A DNA stretch of 64,000 nucleotides from Taibaiella koreensis. Its GTDB lineage: Bacteria > Bacteroidota > Bacteroidia > Chitinophagales > Chitinophagaceae. Numbering within the stretch: the first letter of the stretch is position 1; each line of letters starts with the position of its first letter. The notes beneath the pieces were generated by a model that was not told the DNA's origin, did no database searches, and was given only the letters and a program-made list of their open reading frames with translations. The translations under genes were made by a program, and so were the position numbers. The DNA lies in assembly GCF_003545715.1 (NCBI RefSeq), contig NZ_QVNU01000007.1:248001-312000 (forward strand). The letters are read 5' to 3'. Below are positions 27,410 to 35,289 of this stretch, one piece after another.

Positions 27410-28591
27410 ATGACGCAGCAAACACTAACCGAGCTTTTCAGGCAAAGCAAGCTGGAAGAAGCTTCAGCGCGATTACAGCAGGGCGAACGCTTACCGGGCA
27501 ACATCGCTTCCTTTGACCGCAGACAGATCTATACCGTGCTGGCGCAGGCCAGGGCTTTTGGGCTGGTACAGGCTTTGGTGGACCAGGGCTTTATCGAAAC
27601 TGACCTTTATGAATACGAATCGCTGGATGATTCTCCTTTTCCTGCACTGTTCCGGAAGCTGGAGGATAATCCGGATGACCTGACTTTCCTGCAAACGCTA
27701 CTGGGACAACTGGATAATATTAACGATGCTGTTCAGGACAAAACCCTAATGGAATTGGCCTTGCTGAGCGCGGCTCCGGTCGCGGTGATCCGTACACTGA
27801 TCGATGCCGGCTGTATGGTACGGTACAAAGACAATTACGAGATCAATTACCTGCATAAGGTAGTCCGGGAGTTTGGCATTAAAGAAGAGCTGGGCAGCGC
27901 TTACCTGGAGCTGTTGATCGGCGAAGGTATTGATCCCAATGAAAGCGACATCGTGGGCGAAACGCCGCTTCACCTGGCCATCAGCAAAATGAAAAAGGGC
28001 TATATCGATGTTCTGCTGGCGCAGGGCGCCGATCCCAACCAGCAGGATAAGAAAGGAGAGAGCGCTTATTACCAGGCTTTGGTGCACCAGGTAGCCGGTA
28101 CGGAGCTGTATGAAAAGATGAAGGCCTATGCCATGCCCGATTTCGACAGCCGGAACAAGGAAGAAGAAACCTTGTTGTCTGGTGCTGTAAGGATGCGCTA
28201 CGGCGCCAGTGAAAGGGATATCGCGCTGGTTAAGGCATTAATCGAAGATGGCGCCGATGTCTACCAGGTCTCTCCTTATTACAGCCGGGACAAAAGTGCG
28301 GTGGCCTGGATCGCCGAAAAACCTTCGGAATGGCTGCAGGCCTTGCTGGATATGGGCGTGGTCGACATAGAACGAAAAGATGACCGGGGCAATACCCTGC
28401 TGCACCAGGTATGCGCCATCGATGTGAATTACGACCAGGAGGCAGCAAAGCAGGTGTACCGTAAAGTGAAGCTATTGCTGGCGCATGGCGCCGATGCACA
28501 GGCGACCAACGATGCGGAACAGACGCCGGCCCTGCTGGCCGGACAGGATAATCTCAAGGCCAAGACTGTAGAACTATTACTGAAAAAATAA
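27410..28591 (+). CDS. Ankyrin-repeat protein, cytoplasmic
   Basis: This 393-aa protein has no signal peptide. Ankyrin repeats are evident as GETPLHLAISKMKKGYIDVLLAQG, GNTLLHQVCAID and VKLLLAHGADAQATNDAEQTP. The first 140 residues are less repeat-like and may form a capping domain. The next ankyrin gene starts 14 bases after its stop, so the two are likely co-translated. Ankyrin proteins bind other proteins; in polymorphic-toxin loci such genes sometimes act as immunity proteins, and a toxin locus lies about 4 kb downstream (inference, weak). Confidence 0.88.
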   Translation: MTQQTLTELFRQSKLEEASARLQQGERLPGNIASFDRRQIYTVLAQARAFGLVQALVDQGFIETDLYEYESLDDSPFPALFRKLEDNPDDLTFLQTLLGQLDNINDAVQDKTLMELALLSAAPVAVIRTLIDAGCMVRYKDNYEINYLHKVVREFGIKEELGSAYLELLIGEGIDPNESDIVGETPLHLAISKMKKGYIDVLLAQGADPNQQDKKGESAYYQALVHQVAGTELYEKMKAYAMPDFDSRNKEEETLLSGAVRMRYGASERDIALVKALIEDGADVYQVSPYYSRDKSAVAWIAEKPSEWLQALLDMGVVDIERKDDRGNTLLHQVCAIDVNYDQEAAKQVYRKVKLLLAHGADAQATNDAEQTPALLAGQDNLKAKTVELLLKK

Positions 28592-28604
28592 AACGATCCG
28601 GAAC

Positions 28605-29942
28605 ATGTCGATGTCTTTTATCATAGCCTGCGAAGGCGGCAAACGGAAAATAGCGGAGCTGCTGCTGGCCAATAATGAGGTGGATGTAAGCTATACCGAT
28701 GAGCAGGGACGCACAGGGCTGCATTACGCCGCACACCATGGCTATCTCGACCTGGTAAAGCTCCTGCTGGAGGCGGGCGCGGCGCTGGATTATGAAGACC
28801 ATAACGGGGAAACGCCCTTTTATTTTGCCTGTCTGCAGAAACAAAAGCAGACAGCCTTGTACCTGCTGGAGCAAGGCGCCAGAACAGATATCAACGACCT
28901 GCAGGGCAATAGTCTGCTGCACCTGGTGGCGCGCACAGGGCAAAAGGAGATCGCCGAAAAGCTGCTGGCGCAGGGCGTGACAGCGGATGTGGAAAATAAC
29001 CAGGCCGAGACACCTTTGCTGATCGCCTGCGCCTATCGCAATAAGGATATGGCAGAGCTGCTGGTGGCCCAAGGCGCCGATGTCAATACAACCAATAAAG
29101 CCGGTGACAGTCCGCTCATTGTAGCCGTACGCACTAAAAACGTGCCTCTGGCCGGCTACCTGATCGGGCAGGGCGCAACCATCGATCATGCCAACCATGC
29201 GGGAGAATCGGCTCTTCTTATCGCTTGCTATGAAGCCAATCGCGCACTCATTACCTTGCTGGTACAGCAGGGCGCGAATGTGCAGGTGACGAATAAAAAT
29301 GGCTTGTCGCCGGTATGGTATGCCTGCGCGCACAACCAGAAGGAGATTGTGAGCCTCTTCCTTGACCAGGGTGTCGAGGTTAATTTCAGTCAGCCCCTTT
29401 CGGATGATACGGTGAGCATGAACAGCTACCTGGAATGGGTGGAGACGGCCAATAGCTTGTCGCTGAGCAGCAGCTTCAGCTTTAATCATACGTATAACTA
29501 TGGCGGGGAAAGCCTGCTGCATGTGGCTGCCAAGAATGGCCAGCTGAGCATGGTAAACCTGCTGCTCGACCGGGATGCGCGCATCGATATACAGGATGAG
29601 TCGGGCAATACGGCGCTGCACTATGCAGCTGCATCCGGCAAAAAGGATATGGTGAAAGCCCTGCTGGAACTCGGCGCTGCTCCAGGCATTGTGAATACCC
29701 GCGAGCAAAAGGCGATAGATTACGCTTCTATTAAGGGATTCAACGAGATCGTCGCTCTGTTGCTGCAATATGGTGCGCCTTCGGTGACAGCGGTTCCGGC
29801 TAAGCCGCGTACGGAACCGCCGGTGCAAGGGCCGCTGCCGGACAAGAAAAAAGCGTTAATGGATCTTAAAGAACTGCTGGACGCCGGCGTTCTTACCCAG
29901 GCCGAATTTGACCAGGAGAAGGCAAAGGTGCTGGCGGGGTAG
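28605..29942 (+). CDS. Ankyrin-repeat protein with C-terminal SHOCT-like segment
   Basis: This 445-aa protein has no signal peptide. It carries about ten ankyrin repeats with typical cores: GRTGLHYAAHHGYLDLVKLL, GNSLLHLVARTGQKEIAEKL, AETPLLIACAYRNKDMAELL and GNTALHYAAASGKKDMVKAL. A 50-residue insertion with a Ser-rich stretch (about 265-305) breaks the array. The last 30 residues (ALMDLKELLDAGVLTQAEFDQEKAKVL) match the SHOCT short helical hairpin. It forms a tight gene pair with the ankyrin gene upstream. Confidence 0.9.
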   Translation: MSMSFIIACEGGKRKIAELLLANNEVDVSYTDEQGRTGLHYAAHHGYLDLVKLLLEAGAALDYEDHNGETPFYFACLQKQKQTALYLLEQGARTDINDLQGNSLLHLVARTGQKEIAEKLLAQGVTADVENNQAETPLLIACAYRNKDMAELLVAQGADVNTTNKAGDSPLIVAVRTKNVPLAGYLIGQGATIDHANHAGESALLIACYEANRALITLLVQQGANVQVTNKNGLSPVWYACAHNQKEIVSLFLDQGVEVNFSQPLSDDTVSMNSYLEWVETANSLSLSSSFSFNHTYNYGGESLLHVAAKNGQLSMVNLLLDRDARIDIQDESGNTALHYAAASGKKDMVKALLELGAAPGIVNTREQKAIDYASIKGFNEIVALLLQYGAPSVTAVPAKPRTEPPVQGPLPDKKKALMDLKELLDAGVLTQAEFDQEKAKVLAG

Positions 29943-30125
29943 GCGTGTCCGCTTGCTTCCGCCTGTCGATGCATTGATCTTAAAGTTGTACTTTACCTTG
30001 GGTGGGAAATTTCGACAGGCCCGGGGACAGGTGCGGAGGCTGAGCCTCTTGAAAGGCTGTTCGGCAACTGCCGCTCATCATTAATTTATAACGGTTGCCA
30101 TCGGACACCGGTCAAATGAAAAAAT

Positions 30126-30539
30126 ATGAAACTGCTTTCCTTTATTTTTTGTTGTTGTATATCGCTTTGCAGTATAAATGTACAGGCGCAACCAGGCTCC
30201 TTAACAGGCACCTACGTTCATGAGATCAGCTATCCCAATGGGCAAACGGAGCAGATCTCTTTTATCCTGCAGCCGCATCATAAGGCGGTCTACAAAAAGG
30301 AAAACGCTGCGTTGGAGCAGGAGCTGGTAAAGGACAACGGTGCCTGGCAATGTGACGGATCGAAACAGACGATAACGGTAACAATGCCGGCATTCAAAGA
30401 TGAAGCGGGGGAGTCGTATCCAGGGGTGAAGGTGATCTTTAAAGTAGAAGGCGCCAACCTGAAGGTGCTCAGTGCATCGCCGCCTGCAACCGGCCGCAAG
30501 GGGGATATATTTAAGAAAGCGCAGGAGGAGGGAAAATAG
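30126..30539 (+). CDS. Small secreted protein, function unknown
   Basis: This 137-aa protein has a signal peptide (MKLLSFIFCCCISLCSINVQA, cleavage before QPGSLTGTY). The mature part is beta-rich, with GTYVHEISYPNG and a KVIFKVEGANLKVLSA strand, similar in general shape to small lipocalin-like or META-type proteins. No family was recognised with confidence. The gap upstream (29943-30125) shows no clear promoter. Confidence 0.65.
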   Translation: MKLLSFIFCCCISLCSINVQAQPGSLTGTYVHEISYPNGQTEQISFILQPHHKAVYKKENAALEQELVKDNGAWQCDGSKQTITVTMPAFKDEAGESYPGVKVIFKVEGANLKVLSASPPATGRKGDIFKKAQEEGK

Positions 30540-30576
30540 CTATCGGTCTTTGTGCTGATCTCTCAGATGGGCAGCA

Positions 30577-31053
30577 TTAAAGTAGCGGCTTCAGGAATGC
30601 TTCCTCATACCGTTCACGGGCTTTTTTTGTTTTTATAGCCCTTATCCTTTGCCGGGACGCATTTTCGAGATCGAGATCCTCGCCATAGAACCCGGTATCG
30701 TATTTGTTGGAGCCCGGCTGGTAATGGCCGTTCCTGATGCCGTCGATCAATGTTTGACAAAAAGCAGTTCTGTAGTCGTTGTCCGTTTCGTTGTAAAATT
30801 CCCTTTTCAGCGATTCCGGGTTGTCGTAGAAGATCCGCGCTTCATCAAATTCCCAGAACAGCATCAGGGCTAAGCCAAGATCGCATTGCGCATGCCTGAC
30901 CGTTTCCAGGGGAATGGCAAAGCCATCGTCCCAATTGTAATGGCTCATAAGCGCCCACAGCAATTGGGGATCGTCAAGGCTACGCACCAGTTCCAGGCGG
31001 ATGGGAAGGGCTTCTTCCTGGTAGATAATTCGTTCGATTATCGCATTCATCAT
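30577..31053 (-). CDS. DUF4274-like protein, possible immunity protein
   Basis: This is a 158-aa cytoplasmic protein. LLWALMSHYNWDDGFAIPLETVRHAQCDLGLALMLFW matches the DUF4274 pattern, where NWDDGF, a Cys/Asp-Leu-Gly stretch and a hydrophobic helix are conserved. The C-terminal half has NKYDTGFYGEDLD. The function of DUF4274 is unknown; it often sits among small accessory genes next to toxin loci. Here it lies about 1.4 kb from the toxin gene, which is on the same strand. Confidence 0.65.
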   Translation of the reverse strand: MMNAIIERIIYQEEALPIRLELVRSLDDPQLLWALMSHYNWDDGFAIPLETVRHAQCDLGLALMLFWEFDEARIFYDNPESLKREFYNETDNDYRTAFCQTLIDGIRNGHYQPGSNKYDTGFYGEDLDLENASRQRIRAIKTKKARERYEEAFLKPLL

Positions 31054-31133
31054 AGATCATTTTTCGTTTACAGACGGTCTTCTTAATCGCAAAATTGACA
31101 TTTTTCAGCTGTGATGTAAAATCGACTTTCAAA

Positions 31134-31208
31134 GAAAAAGCTTTGTAGTTAACCGCAAAGGTCGCTAAACTGTACACTAAGGTTGCAAAGAATCAGCGTG
31201 AAATGGTT
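31134..31208. repeat. Fragment of the 460-base dispersed element
   Basis: About 75 bases match the reverse complement of 48490-48566 in the full copy at 48123-48603. The shared blocks are GTAGTTAACCGC, GTACRC, CAAAGAAT and GTGAAATG. The rest of the 31054-31304 gap shows no further convincing similarity. It has the same orientation as the full copy at 34829-35289, so the toxin operon lies between two direct partial copies. Confidence 0.65.
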
Positions 31209-31328
31209 CATTAGGCGGCATTTTCCTCATCTGATCATCTGTGCTCTCTCAGAATAAAGTTGACAGCTGAAGCTACCTTGTTGTTTAGCGCGTAACATTT
31301 ACTATTGATAACAGATAATAACGTACAT

Positions 31329-31907
31329 ATGGACAGTTTGCAAGAAGCTCAGCGTGACATGAGCGATAGCTATGGTCACGGCGCGATCGGTGTTTTGGTT
31401 TCGGGGATCGTTTGGCTGTGTTCCGGCCTGGTGGTAAGCTACCAGTCGCATCAAAAAGGGATATGGGTTTTAATTATTGGTGGAATGCTCATCTTCCCCC
31501 TAGCAACATGGATCGGAAAGCTGGTGGGGATCAAAGGGAAGCATACCAGGCGCAATCCATTGGGAAAGCTTGCCATGGAAGGAACGGTATGGATGATCAT
31601 GTGTATTCCCTTAGCCTATGGACTCTCATTGATCCATGTGTCCTGGTTCTTCCAGGGAATGTTGGTCATCATAGCCGGGCGATACCTGACCTTTGCGAGC
31701 GTTTATGGCATACGTCTTTACTGGGTTTTGGGCGCTGCGCTTGGAGTGGCCGCGTACTTGCTGTACACATTAAAAGCAGGTCCTGCGCCTTCGGCATTGG
31801 CAGGAGGGATAACGGAAGTCATATTTGGCATCGTTATTTATAGCTATTACAAACATGGGAAACGGAAAAAGGTAGGAGCGGAGACGGACGGGAGTGTCGG
31901 GCCTTGA
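31329..31907 (+). CDS. Membrane protein, DUF7010-like
   Basis: This is a 192-aa protein from the ATG at 31329 (MDSLQEAQRDM); an upstream ATG at 31305 would add eight residues. It has five or six transmembrane helices (IGVLVSGIVWLCSGLVV, WVLIIGGMLIFPLATWIG, WMIMCIPLAYGLSLIHV, YWVLGAALGVAAYLLY and EVIFGIVIYSYY). The N-terminal LQEAQRDM then YGHGAIG resembles DUF7010 proteins. The function is unknown. It is convergent with the immunity-candidate gene at 31990. Confidence 0.65.
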   Translation: MDSLQEAQRDMSDSYGHGAIGVLVSGIVWLCSGLVVSYQSHQKGIWVLIIGGMLIFPLATWIGKLVGIKGKHTRRNPLGKLAMEGTVWMIMCIPLAYGLSLIHVSWFFQGMLVIIAGRYLTFASVYGIRLYWVLGAALGVAAYLLYTLKAGPAPSALAGGITEVIFGIVIYSYYKHGKRKKVGAETDGSVGP

Positions 31908-31989
31908 TCAATTTTCAACGTACGCTTAGCAGTTTAGCTCAGGGACGGTTAAGATTTGAACTTAAAGGTAGTTAGCCTTTTCCTGTGTG

Positions 31990-32454
31990 CTAGTTAAACC
32001 TTATGGAGCATACCCGTAAAAAGGCATCGTCGCACCAAAGAGAATACCGGGGTTGCCGGTCTGGTACAGACTTTAAGATATGTAAGCCAAAACGGAAGCT
32101 GTCATCATCCCGGGCAACGTTCAGCTCATTATGTGATACAATTTCTTCGACTAAATAGGGCGGTGAAAGCGGTTTGCCCCAAAGCGATATGGCGCCATTG
32201 TATAAGGCCGAGGGTGACTTTAAATCGGTGTCTATATTTTGCAATAATTGGATCTCCAGCTCATAAACAATATTCCCTTTCATCCAGGCCCGGATACCGA
32301 TCTGATCAAAGACAAGAATCGTCACACCAAAATCTAAGCTAATAGATCTGTAGCCGGTATCCAGTGCTTCCAGGTAAAAGCTGACGGCTGTTTCCTTTAG
32401 CGTCAACGGAACGCTATTGATGTATAGGGAGCTATCTTTTAGTTCTATTTTCAT
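31990..32454 (-). CDS. Candidate immunity protein for the adjacent DUF4280-linked toxin
   Basis: This is a 154-aa protein with no signal peptide. Segments such as LTLKETAVSFYLEALDTG and VFDQIGIRAWMKG are reminiscent of the DUF7738 type of small proteins, where a leading ligand strand is followed by a YxxxDxxGI segment; the match is approximate. Its ATG is one base after the stop of the toxin gene, the tightest spacing in the region. That position, directly downstream of a polymorphic toxin C-terminus, is the classical place of the immunity gene. Function is therefore inferred from position, not from sequence. Confidence 0.65.
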   Translation of the reverse strand: MKIELKDSSLYINSVPLTLKETAVSFYLEALDTGYRSISLDFGVTILVFDQIGIRAWMKGNIVYELEIQLLQNIDTDLKSPSALYNGAISLWGKPLSPPYLVEEIVSHNELNVARDDDSFRFGLHILKSVPDRQPRYSLWCDDAFLRVCSIRFN

Positions 32455-32455
32455 G

Positions 32456-33883
32456 TTATGGTTTTTCGTAAGTGTTTGTTGCCGGATTATATTTATAGCC
32501 GTACCTGTCTGCTAAACCTGGAACTTTATTGCCGGCATCGTCAATATATCCGTCTATTTCTTTCAATTCACGCTGATAAAAGCCAGTTTGATTTGCTGCT
32601 GCCTTGGGATCGGATAGCACCCTAATGTTATCTCCTCTTTTAAAAGCATCTTCCAGGAAAGGCTGGTTATATTTCTGCCAAAAAATTTCTTTACCCATTT
32701 CTTCTCCGTAGTCCCTCAAAAGCTTTTGATATTCTGCATCGGGCAAATCAAGTATATTAAGTCCCCCTTTGTTCTTAAGACCTCGAGAAAAGGTTCCTTC
32801 TGGAAGTTCCAATATTCTGCTTGTTCCAGCCCCATCTACATTGTCTATGAATTTTCCGATTACTGTAGTCGTTTTCTCCGAATTTAGGATTATTCGTCCT
32901 CCAAAACCCACATATGGGATAGAAGAATTTCTGGTCCCCACCTTAAAAATCCCCACAACCCGCTCGGCTAAATTACTGAATCTTAGTTTGGAGAGGGCCG
33001 CCAATACCTGGGCCATACGCTCGGAACCCAGGATCAGTTTACCCGCAGTGGTTGTCGCTTTTATAGCGGCGCCGGCGCCCTTGGTCCCTACTATTGCTTC
33101 TGCTATCATTTCAACCGTTTGGCCGGCAAGCTCTTCTCTTTCCGTCTCGGTGCCGTTCTCCACTTTCTGGTCCCAGGTCTCGCCTATGGCATTGGCCATG
33201 GCCGTATGTGTTTGATTCAATCCTGTCCCGAACAGATCGTCGAATTGTTGCAGCCTTACCGGCGGCGGCAACCCCGGACCGCCGGCATAGCCCACAACTC
33301 CAACGCCGGCCAGCTTTACCAGCCCTTTCCCGGTTTCGATAGGATGGCATACCATATTCCTGAGCCCGTTCCAGGTACCCTTTAGTCCTTTTCTGAAGCC
33401 GCGCCCTACATTTTCCGTAGTACTGGTCTGCCTTTCGTCCTGGAACGCAGATACGACCGCAAGGGTAGGGCCGCCTACAACAAAACCGATGGCTTTATCC
33501 AGCCAGGAAATGCCATCCACCCGGTCTTCCTTATCCTGCTTCAGGGCCGCTTCGGCCTCGGCCTTGTCAAAAAATATCTTGATGGTGCCCCCGGTCTGGC
33601 ATTTGCAATACGACGTGTGCAGCAGCGGAGCTTTTCCCATGACTTTCAGTGCGCCTTCATGCACTTTCAGCCATTGCGGCGCAGAGGCGATGCAGGTACT
33701 CCCCGTAATAGAGCATACGCCAAAGGTGGGTATATTGACCAAGGGTATATTATCGCTCTCGGTAGCAATAGGTGTACCATATACATGGAATTGATGAGGC
33801 ACCACTATAAGCTGTGCCGGAGCGGCGCCTTTGTCGCATTTAAGCCATACGCCATTGGGTATATACAGATCGTCTACCGCCAT
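32456..33883 (-). CDS. DUF4280 (PAAR-like) effector with C-terminal toxin region
   Basis: This 475-aa protein has an N-terminal DUF4280 domain (about 1-115), a PAAR-like tip domain, seen as LKCDKGAAPAQLIVV, NIPTFGVC, and HTSYCKCQTGGTIKIFF with conserved Cys. A Gly/Ala-rich middle region with hydrophobic helices follows (about 125-320). The last 150 residues form a separate segment: VIGKFIDN, GGLNILDLPDAEY, FWQKYNQPFLEDAFKRGDNI and YGYKYNPATN. Similar endings recur at the C-terminus of Bacteroidota polymorphic toxins (recollection); the activity is not known to me. GC content falls from 40/60 at 33241-33300 to 20/60 at 32641-32700. It likely sits on the T6SS spike. Confidence 0.8.
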   Translation of the reverse strand: MAVDDLYIPNGVWLKCDKGAAPAQLIVVPHQFHVYGTPIATESDNIPLVNIPTFGVCSITGSTCIASAPQWLKVHEGALKVMGKAPLLHTSYCKCQTGGTIKIFFDKAEAEAALKQDKEDRVDGISWLDKAIGFVVGGPTLAVVSAFQDERQTSTTENVGRGFRKGLKGTWNGLRNMVCHPIETGKGLVKLAGVGVVGYAGGPGLPPPVRLQQFDDLFGTGLNQTHTAMANAIGETWDQKVENGTETEREELAGQTVEMIAEAIVGTKGAGAAIKATTTAGKLILGSERMAQVLAALSKLRFSNLAERVVGIFKVGTRNSSIPYVGFGGRIILNSEKTTTVIGKFIDNVDGAGTSRILELPEGTFSRGLKNKGGLNILDLPDAEYQKLLRDYGEEMGKEIFWQKYNQPFLEDAFKRGDNIRVLSDPKAAANQTGFYQRELKEIDGYIDDAGNKVPGLADRYGYKYNPATNTYEKP

Positions 33884-33895
33884 AGGACTGAAAGG

Positions 33896-34819
33896 TTAAC
33901 CGGTAAATGGATGTGCTGTTTCTGTTATTGTGGTCCACTCGCTTTTGTACCAGGCGCCGGGCACGGCGGTTTCCAGGAAAGATTCCGCCTTCCTGATCTC
34001 CAGAAAATCGTATTCAAGAAAAGGTCTGTAGACATCATAAAGTTGGCTGTATTCCAGCTGCAACGTGGTATCCGATATACTGTTCCCGCTCAGGGCACGA
34101 AGCGCCTGCTGGTATTCTTTTTGTTTGAAGGCCGTCTCATCCAGCCCGCCCGTATTGATCCATAAATAATCCCGGTGCTGCCTGACCGGCTTTTGCAGCC
34201 AGCATGCCTTTATGGGAAGCGGCAGGTCCTTTCCGAAATAATCCACTTTCTGTAATCGGAACGGGAATGATGGGCTGTCTGCATCTGTACGAATGAATTG
34301 CTCCAGCGATCCGATCCGCCGGAACAGGTCGAAGAGGATATGGTGTTCCAGTACGGAGGCCATCAGCCGGTCGTTGGTAATGTGATCCCGTATAGCGGTG
34401 TAGAAGGCCATGGCTCTTTCAACAGGTTGGATGGCAGATCGTATTTCCGGCTTCAGCGCTTCCCATTTCTTTACCGGATCTCCGTCCTCCTTCGGTATCT
34501 CCCAGGCTATGATCCTGCCTTCTTTATCTATTTTAAAATCGATACGGCGATACAGATCAAATAAGAAATACACTTCGGGAATACAACCCTCGTCCCGGTT
34601 AAACTGAACATCCTGCAGACCAAAGCTCCACTTTTGGGTCCCTTCTTCTTCGTTGCGCAATACCAGGCCACGATCGAGTGTACCGGAAATACTACAAACA
34701 GCCATATTGCCCGAAATCCAATGGCGGTTTTCGTATTGAAAAGAGAAGCGTTTTTTATAATGGCCGTTTACCCTATAGGTCTCCTGGTGTGCTGTATGAC
34801 TATCACAAGGGCTTTCCAT
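33896..34819 (-). CDS. Unknown protein upstream of the DUF4280 effector, possible adaptor/chaperone
   Basis: This 307-aa cytoplasmic protein was not recognised. It has a beta-rich N-terminal half (KKRFSFQYENRHWISGNMAV, VYFLFDLYRRIDFKID) and a mostly helical C-terminal half with many Tyr, Trp and charged residues. No signal peptide or membrane segment is present. It ends 12 bases before the DUF4280 effector start, so the two are co-transcribed and probably coupled. Genes at this place in T6SS cargo operons often encode effector adaptors or chaperones; that role is inferred from position. Confidence 0.75.
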   Translation of the reverse strand: MESPCDSHTAHQETYRVNGHYKKRFSFQYENRHWISGNMAVCSISGTLDRGLVLRNEEEGTQKWSFGLQDVQFNRDEGCIPEVYFLFDLYRRIDFKIDKEGRIIAWEIPKEDGDPVKKWEALKPEIRSAIQPVERAMAFYTAIRDHITNDRLMASVLEHHILFDLFRRIGSLEQFIRTDADSPSFPFRLQKVDYFGKDLPLPIKACWLQKPVRQHRDYLWINTGGLDETAFKQKEYQQALRALSGNSISDTTLQLEYSQLYDVYRPFLEYDFLEIRKAESFLETAVPGAWYKSEWTTITETAHPFTG

Positions 34820-34828
34820 GATGATGCG

Positions 34829-35289
34829 TTTTTTATTTCAATATCGTTTCGTTAAGCATTTAAGGAAAAAGGCATGTCGTTAACCGCTGAGGTCACCAAG
34901 CTGCACGCAAAGAGCGCAAAGATTTGGCGCCATTACTTCATTAAAAGCATGTCTCCGGTTGAAGACATATGCCGGTAGCTAACAACGGACCTTGATGATC
35001 TATACCTACGAGGGCAATGTCTTAAGTTGTTCAAAGGCATTTAGATGCTTCCATGGCGCCCGCAGATGTCAGCATGATAATGGTAAGCTTATGGTTGGGG
35101 CCAATGTAACGGTAAACGCCCCATTGTCATCCTGATCTGAAGCTTGCGAAGGGAAGGATCTCTTCCGGTTGAAAAAAGATATTTGTATAGGTTAGCAAAA
35201 AGCTATCTCAAGGTATTGCCCTCACGGGACGAAATTTTGAAATGCTATAGATACCTTGTTTCTTAATTAAACGACATCATTTTTTAATT
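34829..35289 (-). repeat. Copy A of a ~460-base non-coding element with terminal inverted repeats
   Basis: The entire gap between VgrG and the 307-aa gene is filled by a sequence that is the reverse complement of 48123-48603. Shared blocks include GGTATCTATAGCATTTCAAA, GAGATCCTTCCCTTCGCAAG, CAGGATGACAATGG, GCATCTAAATGCCTTTGAAC-type and GGCATGCCTTTTTCCTTAAA-type stretches. Imperfect inverted ends: ATATCGTTTCGTTAAG (34841-34856) and CTTAATTAAACGACAT (35262-35277), 13 of 16 paired. T-rich sequences TTTTTTATTT and TTTTTTAATT flank it. No ORF of note lies within. The VgrG stop codon touches its right edge. Confidence 0.75.

Noticed and set aside
28554-29828. A 424-codon open frame opposite the second ankyrin gene
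   Set aside because: It has no family resemblance, while the plus strand has intact ankyrin repeats and a SHOCT end.
31054-31328. Looked for a tRNA or small RNA in the gap because of the repeated CAAAG pattern
   Set aside because: No cloverleaf could be drawn; the pattern is explained by the element fragment.
34829-35289. Considered as an insertion sequence
   Set aside because: There is no transposase or other coding sequence; only a non-autonomous element or structured repeat is supported.
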